A stretch of DNA of 64,000 nucleotides, taken from LD21 sp963715785. Its GTDB lineage: Bacteria > Bacteroidota > Bacteroidia > Bacteroidales > VadinHA17. Shown here one piece after another: positions 9,511-17,547 of this stretch (positions within the stretch are counted from its first letter, which is position 1; each line of letters begins with the position of its first letter). Both the position numbers and the translations under genes were made by a program. Under the pieces are notes generated by a model. It did not search any database and was not told where the DNA came from. It saw only the letters and a list, made by a program, of their open reading frames with translations. The stretch covers positions 558,001 to 622,000 of the forward strand of contig OY970276.1 of the NCBI GenBank assembly GCA_963715785.1, written 5' to 3'.

Positions 9511-10437
9511 TCAGGAATTTTGCGGTATATATTTTCGATGAAGATCGCGAAACCGCTTAGGCGTAAGACCCGTTTTATTTTTAAAAACCTTATTGAAATA
9601 AGAATTATCCTCAAAATTTAATTTATAGGCAATCTCAGATACTGATAGCTCGGAGGATAAAAGGAGCTTCCTGGCTTCCTGCATCAATCTGTTCTGTAAT
9701 ATTTTCTTCAGCCCGCAATTAAAATGCCTGTGGCAGATATTATTTAACTGGCTTTCGGAAATATTGAATGCCGACGTATAGAAACCTAAGTGCTGTTCCT
9801 GAATAAAATATGAATCAATAAGGTGGGATAATGAATGTATGAGAATGCTGTCGTTATTATTCAACTTACCCGATCTGGCTGAGAATAATTCAGAAAGTTT
9901 TAACAACATAATATTCAAATGCGAACGAATGATGATAGCAGAATTGCCTGATGATGAACACAATTCATATTCCGCCTGGATAGATCTTAATATCCTGCTG
10001 ATTGGCTCAAACTCAGAATCCGACAGGCTGATACATGAATTATGCTCATTTGTTTCGGTCTGGGAGGTATAAGAATACAGATTTAATAACCGGATAATAC
10101 TGAACTCCTCAACGTAAAAATCCTGACAAAAGAAAAAGATAATCCCCTCAACATTCCCCAGACTCTCAAAAGAATGCATCTGGTTCGGAGCAACAATGCA
10201 AACTGTTTGAGGTTGTACAGTATATGTTTCATTATTAATCTCTATTCTGCCTGTCCCCTCAGTAAATAATATGATTGAATAGAAATCGTGAGCATGTTCC
10301 TTCCTGATAAAACAGTAGAGATTTAAAAAATTTACCAGACTATTAAAATAGATACCATGCACTTTTATGTCCCTGAGGAAGCTAAAGTGGTAAATTGATT
10401 TTTCAGCATTTTGATATGGATGCAACTCTGGTTTCAT
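9511..10437 (-). CDS. AraC-family transcriptional regulator
   Basis: The protein has 308 aa. The N-terminal half is a cupin-like sensor (HAHDFYSIILFTEGTGRIEINNETY; PQTVCIVAPNQMHSFES). The C-terminal about 100 residues form the double HTH, including the second-helix signature LSVSEIAYKLNFEDNSYFNKVFKNKTGLTPKRFR split over two helices. It ends 61 bp upstream of the HmuY-like gene in the same direction, so it probably regulates or is cotranscribed with the HmuY/TonB-receptor pair. The ligand is unknown. Confidence 0.9.
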   Translation of the reverse strand: MKPELHPYQNAEKSIYHFSFLRDIKVHGIYFNSLVNFLNLYCFIRKEHAHDFYSIILFTEGTGRIEINNETYTVQPQTVCIVAPNQMHSFESLGNVEGIIFFFCQDFYVEEFSIIRLLNLYSYTSQTETNEHNSCISLSDSEFEPISRILRSIQAEYELCSSSGNSAIIIRSHLNIMLLKLSELFSARSGKLNNNDSILIHSLSHLIDSYFIQEQHLGFYTSAFNISESQLNNICHRHFNCGLKKILQNRLMQEARKLLLSSELSVSEIAYKLNFEDNSYFNKVFKNKTGLTPKRFRDLHRKYIPQNS

Positions 10438-10559
10438 CTATGGGTCAAAAATACCAAAATAAAACCAAAGGTCTCACTACAATCATAATTATCATATTTT
10501 TAAAAATCAATAATTTAGAAATCTCCCCCAACCCGGTTCAACCCTCAACAGCCTGGTTT

Positions 10560-11972
10560 CTAAAATATCAGCGTAAATGTCGAGCCTTTCATGAGGCCCG
10601 AGCTCACCTCAATCCTGCCATTATGCAGCATCATTATTTGTTGTGACAGGCTTAATCCAATACCCGAATTATTTGGCTTTGTAGAAAAGAAAGGAAGAAA
10701 TATTCGTTCCAGAGTCTCATCGCTGATTCCTCTGCCATTATCTGAAACAGAAATCAGGACATGGCCCGATTCATTCCTCCACACATTTATCACGAGTCGG
10801 GGCTCTGACGTATCAACCATAGCCTCCATCGCGTTCTGAATCAGGTTTATAATGACCTGTTCTATCAGCTCCATATCAGCTTCTATGAACAACCCGGGGG
10901 GAACAATTTCCGTTTCAAACTTAATCCCCGTTTCCTTAAACTTAGCTTTAAAGAGAGTGATGATCCTGTCAAACAGATCAAAAATTAAAATTTTCCGGAG
11001 ATTTGGCCTGGGAATATTTGTAAGGCTCTTTGTGGTCTTAACAAAATTGATAAGGCCCTGCGTTCTTGATTCAATTATCCTTAAGCTGTGATGAATATCT
11101 TCAGTGACTTCAACGTCTATTTTTTCAGGATTCTGTACTTTTCCCGACTCATCTTCAAGCATCTGTGCTGTCATACCTGCCAGATTGGTGATGGGTATGG
11201 CTGAATTTACAATTTCATGCGAGATAATATTGACAAGTTTTTGCCAGGTGCTTATCTCTTTTCTTACAAGTTCATCTCTCTGCCTTTCAATCTCTTCCTT
11301 CTGCTGCTTCAATTCTGAATTCTGAAAATCAAGTTCCTGATTTTTTCCCTTTAATTCATCTTCGTACCGGATATTAAGCATCCGGAGATAATAAATTCCC
11401 GCATTAATAAAAAGGAAAAGCGTTATATGTGCGATTTTATAAAATCCATAGAAAGTATTTATCCTTTCAACTATCGGGAAACTTGTGGATGCAAAGTACA
11501 CCATTATCTTGTCGATGAATACCACAAGGACAAAATAATAAGCCATTGAGAACCAGAACATAAATTTTTCTTCACGTGGATGGAATAACAGCTGAGGAAC
11601 TATTGAAACACAAATGAGTGCGAAGGGATAATAGGTAAATCCTTCCTCTTCAACATATCCAATCACGGTAGGACCCAGAAGAAATACAATTGGCGACAGA
11701 TAGACAAGAGAAAACCGGCTTATTCTTGTATAGCCGAATCGCGAGAATACCAGGTTCAGAAAGCTGACAACCAGTGTTATTACAATCCTGAGTGTTCCAT
11801 AAGATATTATTCCGTCTGTCAGCATCGCTGTGATCACAACGGCTACCAGCAGGAACAGCATGGTATAGAGCATTAAAAAGTTAATCCTGTTGGTAATGAC
11901 AATGGTACGGCGGTCAAGGGTAGAATCCGCATCGATGCCAAGGGAAGAAACATAATTCCAGAGTCTTTGCAT
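10560..11972 (-). CDS. membrane sensor histidine kinase paired with the sigma-54-type regulator
   Basis: The protein has 470 aa. Five to six hydrophobic segments lie within residues 30-200 and no large periplasmic domain is seen, so it probably senses the membrane or an intramembrane signal. A coiled coil follows (205-240), then the H-box WQKLVNIISHEIVNSAIPI with His near 252, the N-box QVIINLIQNAMEAM, and the G-boxes DNGRGISDE and GIGLSLSQQI. The H-box is of the short SHEI-N type common in Bacteroidota NtrB-like kinases. It lies 72 bp downstream of the NtrC-type response regulator, on the same strand, so the pair forms a two-component system. Confidence 0.9.
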   Translation of the reverse strand: MQRLWNYVSSLGIDADSTLDRRTIVITNRINFLMLYTMLFLLVAVVITAMLTDGIISYGTLRIVITLVVSFLNLVFSRFGYTRISRFSLVYLSPIVFLLGPTVIGYVEEEGFTYYPFALICVSIVPQLLFHPREEKFMFWFSMAYYFVLVVFIDKIMVYFASTSFPIVERINTFYGFYKIAHITLFLFINAGIYYLRMLNIRYEDELKGKNQELDFQNSELKQQKEEIERQRDELVRKEISTWQKLVNIISHEIVNSAIPITNLAGMTAQMLEDESGKVQNPEKIDVEVTEDIHHSLRIIESRTQGLINFVKTTKSLTNIPRPNLRKILIFDLFDRIITLFKAKFKETGIKFETEIVPPGLFIEADMELIEQVIINLIQNAMEAMVDTSEPRLVINVWRNESGHVLISVSDNGRGISDETLERIFLPFFSTKPNNSGIGLSLSQQIMMLHNGRIEVSSGLMKGSTFTLIF

Positions 11973-12044
11973 AGTTGCTGTTTCTTAAAATATATTGTGT
12001 TGTTTATCGGGCTTCAACAAAGCCGCGATATACCCATACAGTTT

Positions 12045-13430
12045 TCAGACGTCAATTCCGAATCGTGCTATTTTTCTGTAAAGAGTGCTCCTTGCTATTC
12101 CAATCTCCTCTGCCGCTTTCGATAAATTCCCATTATATTTTGTCATTGCACTGCTTATTGCTTTCTTCTCATATTCTTCCACACGTATTATAGGATCTTC
12201 GGTAAGCATTGCAGAAGCAGATTTCGCTCTGAACATAAAATCATCGGGAGTTATAATACCTTTCTTGCATAATATAACAGCTCTTTCAATAGTGTGCGCC
12301 AGTTCTCTTATGTTTCCGGGCCAATGATATTCCCTGAGTTTGCGTATGGCATCTTCCCTTAGTTTAGTTCCCTGCCTTCCATACTGCACAGAAAACATAT
12401 CAAGATAATAATTGGCAAGCAGAACTATATCTTCCTGTCTTTCCCTCAGGGGGGGAAGAACTATTTCCACAGTGTTTATCCGGTAAAGAAGGTCCTGTCT
12501 GAATTCGAACGAATCTGCCATCTGATATAGCGGCATATTTGTTGCGGAAATAAGTCTGACATTTACCGGAACAGGATGATTGCTTCCAATCCTTATCACT
12601 TCCCTTTTCTGGATGGCAGTAAGTATTTTTGCCTGTAATGGAAGGCTCAGGTTCCCAATCTCATCAAGGAATAATGTCCCTCCCGATGCAGTTTCAAACC
12701 TTCCGGCACGGTCTTCCCTGGCATCAGTGAATGCGCCACGGGTATGACCGAATAATTCGGCTTCAAAAAGTGTTTCTGGTATAGAACCCAAATCGACGTG
12801 AACGAATGGGCATTCCTTTCGCAACGATTCACAGTGCAATGCCCATGCTGCCAGTTCCTTGCCGGTGCCGTTCTCACCTAATATCAAAACATTGGCATCA
12901 GTTGGCGCGATAGTTTTTATAGTTTCCATGATCTGCGCCATTCCGGGTGATTTGCCAATAACCCGGGGATAATCCTGACTCACCAGCTGTCCCGAACCTG
13001 CACCACTACCCTTTTTTTTGCTATCGCCCATAGATGAATTGCCGGGTCCGATAACATTTTTGACTGCTGTTACAAGCTGCTGCTTATTCCACGGCTTAGT
13101 AATAAAATCGAGTGCGCCTTTTTTCATTGCCTGCACTGCTAGGTTAATCTCACCATAAGCAGTAGTGGTCAGCACACGGGCACCCGGATCAATTTTCAGT
13201 ATTTTTTCAAGCCAGTACAAGCCTTCCGCGCCCGATGTTGTACCTCTTGAATAATTCATGTCAAGAAGTATTGCATCATACCTGTTTTTTTTCAGGTACT
13301 CAGGCAACAGGTCAGGTCTGTCAACAGTATCAACTTTCTCGAACATTCCACGCAGGACGAGTCGGGCGGTAAATAAAACATCATTATCATCGTCGACAAC
13401 CAGGATGCTTGTGGATTTGTCAGATTTCAT
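12045..13430 (-). CDS. sigma-54-type (NtrC family) response regulator
   Basis: The protein has 461 aa. It has a receiver domain (phospho-acceptor Asp57 in ILLDMNYS), a central AAA+ domain with Walker A GENGTGKE (185-192) and Walker B GTLFLDEIGN (251-260), and a C-terminal Fis-type HTH (NLSKAAEEIGIARSTLYRKI). The sigma-54 contact loop reads GAFTDA (232-237) instead of canonical GAFTGA. It is encoded divergently from the lipid operon at 13636. The intergenic region carries a dyad that is repeated upstream of 20312, which makes this protein the obvious candidate for binding it. No sigma-54-like element was found for its own gene. Confidence 0.92.
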   Translation of the reverse strand: MKSDKSTSILVVDDDNDVLFTARLVLRGMFEKVDTVDRPDLLPEYLKKNRYDAILLDMNYSRGTTSGAEGLYWLEKILKIDPGARVLTTTAYGEINLAVQAMKKGALDFITKPWNKQQLVTAVKNVIGPGNSSMGDSKKKGSGAGSGQLVSQDYPRVIGKSPGMAQIMETIKTIAPTDANVLILGENGTGKELAAWALHCESLRKECPFVHVDLGSIPETLFEAELFGHTRGAFTDAREDRAGRFETASGGTLFLDEIGNLSLPLQAKILTAIQKREVIRIGSNHPVPVNVRLISATNMPLYQMADSFEFRQDLLYRINTVEIVLPPLRERQEDIVLLANYYLDMFSVQYGRQGTKLREDAIRKLREYHWPGNIRELAHTIERAVILCKKGIITPDDFMFRAKSASAMLTEDPIIRVEEYEKKAISSAMTKYNGNLSKAAEEIGIARSTLYRKIARFGIDV

Positions 13431-13487
13431 ACAAGTTAGCTGAATGATTTTCTGCTATTATACACAAATCATAGTAAAGATATGAAT

Positions 13488-13530
13488 TGTAGCAATCTGA
13501 ATCAATTAAATGTAGCGATTCGCTACATTT
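13488..13530 (+). promoter_or_regulatory. upstream activator site, copy 1 (TGTAGC half-site plus TGTAGC-N5-GCTACA dyad)
   Basis: TGTAGC lies at 13488-13493. A perfect 11-1-11 inverted repeat spans 13508-13530 with core TGTAGC (13511) and GCTACA (13522-13527). The distance between the two TGTAGC starts is 23 bp. The first site can be read as a degenerate dyad TGTAGC-N5-GAATCA. The same arrangement with 19 of 23 identical bases in the linker unit occurs at 20152. The site lies between the divergent response-regulator gene and the lipid-kinase operon, as expected for an enhancer used by an NtrC-like activator. Confidence 0.75.
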
Positions 13531-13590
13531 TAATTGCCACCAATAATTCAAGCTATTGTATGTATCTGATTATATGTCCATTAATTAGTC

Positions 13591-13605
13591 TGGCCTGATA
13601 ATTGA
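13591..13605 (+). promoter_or_regulatory. candidate sigma-54 (-24/-12) promoter of the lipid operon
   Basis: TGGCCTGATAATTGA keeps the -24 GG and the spacing to a TTG at -12, although the -12 C is replaced by A. It matches 12 of 15 bases with the element at 20256 and lies at nearly the same distance (63 bp between elements) from the upstream dyad. The predicted start of transcription is near 13617, leaving a leader of about 19 nt before the ATG at 13636. A TTG at 13609 would start inside the transcript edge and is rejected as the start codon. Confidence 0.55.
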
Positions 13606-13635
13606 AATTTGGAATCATTGAATAGATTATTATAC

Positions 13636-14586
13636 ATGAAAACCAAATATGCTGAAATAGTGATAAATCCTGCGGCCGGAAACGGAAGAGGAAAAAGAAT
13701 AGCACAATCTATATTGCAAAGGATCAAAGCTTCAGGTGATTTTGAGCTAAACATAAGTTTTACGAAAGAAAAGGATGAAGCCACTTCAATTGCAAGAAAA
13801 GCAATTTCTGACGGCGCTTCAATAATAATTGCAGCCGGAGGCGACGGAACTATCAATGAAGTTGTAAATGGGTTTTATTTTCAGGGAAAATCTATTAACC
13901 CATTGTGTGAGCTTGGCATAATAAACTGCGGAACAGGAGGAGGATTTTCAAAATCACTTCACAGCCCCGCTCAGATCGATGGCCAGATTGAACAAATCCT
14001 TAATCCCGGCATTAGCGTCCTGGATCTTGGGAAGATTACCTGCCGTAATATATCAGGCGGAATAATCAGCAGGCTGTTTATAAACGAATGTCAGATTGGT
14101 ATCGGAAGTAAGGTAGCCGAACGTGTTGGAAAGAAATCAAAGATTTTCGGAGGCACTCTGGCATTTGGCTTCACTGCCACAATTTTAGCCTTATTAATTA
14201 AGCCTTTAAAACTGTCTGTCGGATTCGACGATGAAGCATTTAAGGAATTGAAACTGATCGGACTCGTTGCAGGAAACGGAACAGAATGTGCCGGAGGAAT
14301 GAAGCTTACTCCAGATGCCAGGCTGAATGACGGTCTGCTTGATGTATTGTCAATAAATGAGATGAATATTTATGAGAGGATCAGGAATTTTTCAAGAGTA
14401 TATTCCGGAACGCATATCCTGTCACCTAAATGTACCATAAAAAGATGCAAAAGGCTTCAGGTCCGATCAGAAATTGCAGTATCTCTTGAGAGCGACGGAG
14501 AAATACTGGGAATATCTCCATTTGATATAGAAATAATACCCTCTGCAATAAGGTTAAAAACAGGCACGAATAATCCAGGAATATGA
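13636..14586 (+). CDS. diacylglycerol / lipid kinase family protein
   Basis: The protein has 316 aa from the ATG at 13636. The motifs are NPAAG (11-15), the nucleotide-binding GGDGTINEVVNG (68-79) and GTGGGFSKSL near 100 in the position of the usual GTGNDFAR. A DAGK/YegS-type C-terminal beta domain follows (LVAGNGTECAGGMKLTPDARLNDGLLDV). The family phosphorylates diacylglycerol, sphingoid bases or similar lipids with ATP. It is the first gene of a five-gene operon and its stop overlaps the next start (ATGA at 14583). Lipid substrate specificity cannot be read from sequence. Confidence 0.85.
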   Translation: MKTKYAEIVINPAAGNGRGKRIAQSILQRIKASGDFELNISFTKEKDEATSIARKAISDGASIIIAAGGDGTINEVVNGFYFQGKSINPLCELGIINCGTGGGFSKSLHSPAQIDGQIEQILNPGISVLDLGKITCRNISGGIISRLFINECQIGIGSKVAERVGKKSKIFGGTLAFGFTATILALLIKPLKLSVGFDDEAFKELKLIGLVAGNGTECAGGMKLTPDARLNDGLLDVLSINEMNIYERIRNFSRVYSGTHILSPKCTIKRCKRLQVRSEIAVSLESDGEILGISPFDIEIIPSAIRLKTGTNNPGI

Positions 14587-16445
14587 AAGCTTTTTTTGTT
14601 CGGATAAGGAAGATGTGGTTCGAAATGAGAATATTTATTTCACTGTCAATAGTTATAATCATTTCGCTCCTTTCGTTCCTTTCATTTAAAAATTCATCTT
14701 CAATAATTGAAATTGCGGGAGGCTGGACAGGCATGTCACCAGCAACATCCATACATGTCGGTTACATAGCCGTAGCCATTGCAGTTTTTATCGCATCGCT
14801 CATCCGTATGTGGGCGGGAAGTGTCCTGAGTTCAAAAACAGTTATGGCTTTCAGGATCCGGAATTCCGAATTTAAGATTTCATCTCCTTATAATTTAGTC
14901 AGGAATCCTATTTATTCCGCTGATTTGATTGCCTTCACCTCCTTATCCTTATGTCTGAAGCCGATAGGTCTGTTGATCCCGGCATTGATCCTGATTCATT
15001 ATTATCAGCTTATCAGGTATGAGGAGGACAAGCTAAGCAGCAAATTTGGGCAGCCATATATGGAATACCTGCAATCCGTTCCGTGTCTTTTACCCGGTAT
15101 CGGACAAATCAGATATCTTTTTAAAAATATTACAGATTTTAATATAAATTTTGACGGCTTCCGGCACAACGCTCAATATACACTGTTTATTCCCGGCTTG
15201 ATAATTGCCTCTTTCACCGGCAATTTCTTATATGCCATTCTTATAGGTCTTCCGGCTGTGATTGACTGGGCTGTCGTACATACAATTATAGGAATTTCTC
15301 CTGCTGAAAAAGAAAAACCCTTCACACTGAACCATAAATTCCAAACCTCAAAAGTGTTCAGGGATATACTTTATGCACAGTGCTGGGAAGATCCGGAGAT
15401 GGACAGGATTGCCTTTAAAATAAATAATGACGATACGGTGTTCTCCATAACCTCGGGAGGCTGTAACGCACTTGCATTTCTTCTTGATAATCCCGCAAAG
15501 GTTATCTGTCTCGATATGAACCGCTTTCAGAATTATCTTTTAAAGCTGAAAGTAAATGCCTTTAAGGTTCTTACCTATAATGAGCTTCTCGAATTCTTAG
15601 GTGTAGCGCCTTCCAATCGCCGTCTCGAATACTACAACAAAATAAGGCCAGGTCTTTCGGATAAGGAACAGTCATACTGGGATTCAAAAAAAGGCGATAT
15701 AAACCGTGGTATTATCCATTGCGGAAAATATGAGAGATATATGCATCTTCTGAAAAGAGTGTTCGGAATTCTGATAGGTAAAAAAGTTATTAATGAATTG
15801 TTCAATTCATCATCTGTTGAATATCAAAGGATCCTGTTTCAGACAAAATGGGACAATTTCAGATGGATCCTGTTTTGCCGGGTTTTTTTAAGCCGTGCCT
15901 TTGCCAGTCTTCTTTTTGACAAGGCATTCTATAAATACCTTGAACCTTCCTTCTCTTTTGAAAAATACTACCGTTCAGCGGTCAGAAGAGCCATTACAGA
16001 GCTGCCAGCCAGGGAAAACTATTTCCTTGCCTATATTCTTTCAGGAAATTATTTTTCAGAATTTCTGCCTCCTTATCTGGCCAGGGAAAATTATGAAATC
16101 ATAAGGGATAGAGCCGACAGGATTGTGTCAGTTACTTCAGGCTGCCAGGAATACTTCAGTTCTCTGCCGGCCAATTCAATATCAAAATTCAATTTCACCA
16201 ACATATTCGAATGGATGTCCACGACGGAGTTTACCCTTCTTCTGCTGGAAACACTCAGGGTTGCCAAAGATGGGGCAATAATCACTTACCGTAATCATCT
16301 GGTCAAAAGAAGCCGCCCAGGGATATTTGCGGATCAGATAATTCCCGACGAGACATTATCAGCAAAGCTTCTGAAAAGCGATCGCTCATTTATTTATAAA
16401 GCTTATGTGGTAGAACACATAAAAAAGAACCTATGTCATTCTTAG
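14583..16445 (+). CDS. fusion: PEMT/ICMT-type membrane methyltransferase domain + BtaA-like (DUF3419) transferase
   Basis: The protein has 620 aa. The N-terminal about 180 residues have 3-4 membrane segments and the phospholipid/isoprenylcysteine methyltransferase pattern YNLVRNPIYSADL (RNP where RHP is usual), followed by YEEDKLSSKFGQPYMEYLQSVP. After two further hydrophobic stretches, residues 255-610 match the DUF3419/BtaA family: YAQCWEDPEMD (264-274), SITSGGCNALAFLL (288-301) and CLDMNRFQNYLLKLK. BtaA transfers the 3-amino-3-carboxypropyl group of SAM onto diacylglycerol, and a methyltransferase then makes the betaine lipid. A fusion of these two activities in one chain is therefore chemically coherent. 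That this organism makes DGTS-like lipid is inference. It overlaps its neighbours at both ends. Confidence 0.75.
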   Translation: MKAFFVRIRKMWFEMRIFISLSIVIIISLLSFLSFKNSSSIIEIAGGWTGMSPATSIHVGYIAVAIAVFIASLIRMWAGSVLSSKTVMAFRIRNSEFKISSPYNLVRNPIYSADLIAFTSLSLCLKPIGLLIPALILIHYYQLIRYEEDKLSSKFGQPYMEYLQSVPCLLPGIGQIRYLFKNITDFNINFDGFRHNAQYTLFIPGLIIASFTGNFLYAILIGLPAVIDWAVVHTIIGISPAEKEKPFTLNHKFQTSKVFRDILYAQCWEDPEMDRIAFKINNDDTVFSITSGGCNALAFLLDNPAKVICLDMNRFQNYLLKLKVNAFKVLTYNELLEFLGVAPSNRRLEYYNKIRPGLSDKEQSYWDSKKGDINRGIIHCGKYERYMHLLKRVFGILIGKKVINELFNSSSVEYQRILFQTKWDNFRWILFCRVFLSRAFASLLFDKAFYKYLEPSFSFEKYYRSAVRRAITELPARENYFLAYILSGNYFSEFLPPYLARENYEIIRDRADRIVSVTSGCQEYFSSLPANSISKFNFTNIFEWMSTTEFTLLLLETLRVAKDGAIITYRNHLVKRSRPGIFADQIIPDETLSAKLLKSDRSFIYKAYVVEHIKKNLCHS

Positions 16446-17539
16446 TCAGAGAAATATCGGAGCAAAAAGGATTGGAGGATTTTCTTTCCGTAGCACAAGA
16501 GGTTTACAGCAATGACCCAAACTGGATACCGCCTCAGCATTCTGAAATACAGAGAGTTCTGAACACCTCCGGAAACCCTTATTTTCAAAATGCCACATTA
16601 AAGATCTATGTATGCTACAATATGAATAAGCCTGTTTGCAGATCAATAGTCGTAATAAATTATATTTACTGGACAAGATGGAACAAAAAAAGTGCATTTT
16701 TTGGCTTTTTCGAATCAGTCAATGACAGGGATGCGGTTAGTCATTTATTTCACAGAATAGAATCAGACTGCAGGCAGTCAGGAGCAGAATTTCTTGAAGG
16801 CCCATTTAATCCAAACCATTATTCAGAGCTGGGAATATTAGTTGACAACTTCAATGTCCCTCCTGTATTCTTTGACACTTATAATCCCTCCTACTATCCT
16901 TCACTGCTTGAACAAGCCGGCTTTTCAGCTTCTGAACTGTTTCATACCAGGATAAACAGTGACATAACATCTACCTTATCAGATAAATACAAAAAAAAAT
17001 ATAAAAAAGATACAGTAAGTGACATTACAGTCAGGAAGTTCAATGTCGGGAGGTTTAACAGAGACCTTGCAATTTTGCGCGATATTAATAATGATGCTTT
17101 TGAGAGCAATAAATTCTTCCTTCCGCTCTCCTGGCAGGAGTATCTGTTCTCCGCAAAATATCTCTTTTTGGTAACCTGGCCCGGGTTAATCCTTATTGCA
17201 GAAAATAAGGGCAGACCAGTTGGTGCAGTTCAGCTTGTTATCAACTTTAACACCGTTCTAAAAAGCTATAATGGAAAATTGAAGCCATGGAATCTTCCTG
17301 CTGTTTTGCTAAAGCGGCGAAAGTTGAAGGAACTGATAATATTTTCAGCAGGAATAAAAAAAGAATTCAGAAATAAAAGAGTCTTTGCCGCGCTTCTGAG
17401 ATCAGCAATAGAAGTGTTCAGGCATTACTCATCAATTTCAACAACCTGGATTTCAGATGAAGGTCTTGGCGAAAGCCTGGCAGCGCTGCTTGAGATGAAA
17501 ACCAGTAAGCATTTTGCGATTTTTTCAAAAAAATTATAA
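16433..17539 (+). CDS. GNAT-like N-acyltransferase family protein
   Basis: The protein has 368 aa and overlaps the previous gene by 13 nt. It belongs to a conserved two-lobe GNAT-like family recognisable from NDPNWIPPQHSEI near the N-terminus, then AFFGFFESVNDRDA, then LEGPFNPNHYSELGILVDNF and YNPSYYPSLLEQAGF. The C-terminal lobe has a GNAT-like layout (LILIAENKGRPVGAVQL...FSAGIKKEFRNKRVFAALL). Such proteins probably transfer acyl groups to amines. Because the operon concerns lipids, N-acylation of an aminolipid or sphingoid-like base is a possibility, but no substrate can be assigned. No membrane segments are obvious. Confidence 0.65.
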   Translation: MSFLVREISEQKGLEDFLSVAQEVYSNDPNWIPPQHSEIQRVLNTSGNPYFQNATLKIYVCYNMNKPVCRSIVVINYIYWTRWNKKSAFFGFFESVNDRDAVSHLFHRIESDCRQSGAEFLEGPFNPNHYSELGILVDNFNVPPVFFDTYNPSYYPSLLEQAGFSASELFHTRINSDITSTLSDKYKKKYKKDTVSDITVRKFNVGRFNRDLAILRDINNDAFESNKFFLPLSWQEYLFSAKYLFLVTWPGLILIAENKGRPVGAVQLVINFNTVLKSYNGKLKPWNLPAVLLKRRKLKELIIFSAGIKKEFRNKRVFAALLRSAIEVFRHYSSISTTWISDEGLGESLAALLEMKTSKHFAIFSKKL

Positions 17540-17547
17540 TCTGTAAA

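Noticed and set aside
9450..9614. Longer start of the HmuY-like protein
   Set aside because: It overlaps the AraC gene and would bury the lipoprotein signal peptide.
13609..13635. TTG start extending the lipid kinase by nine codons
   Set aside because: It overlaps the predicted promoter and transcription start; the ATG at 13636 begins the conserved domain.
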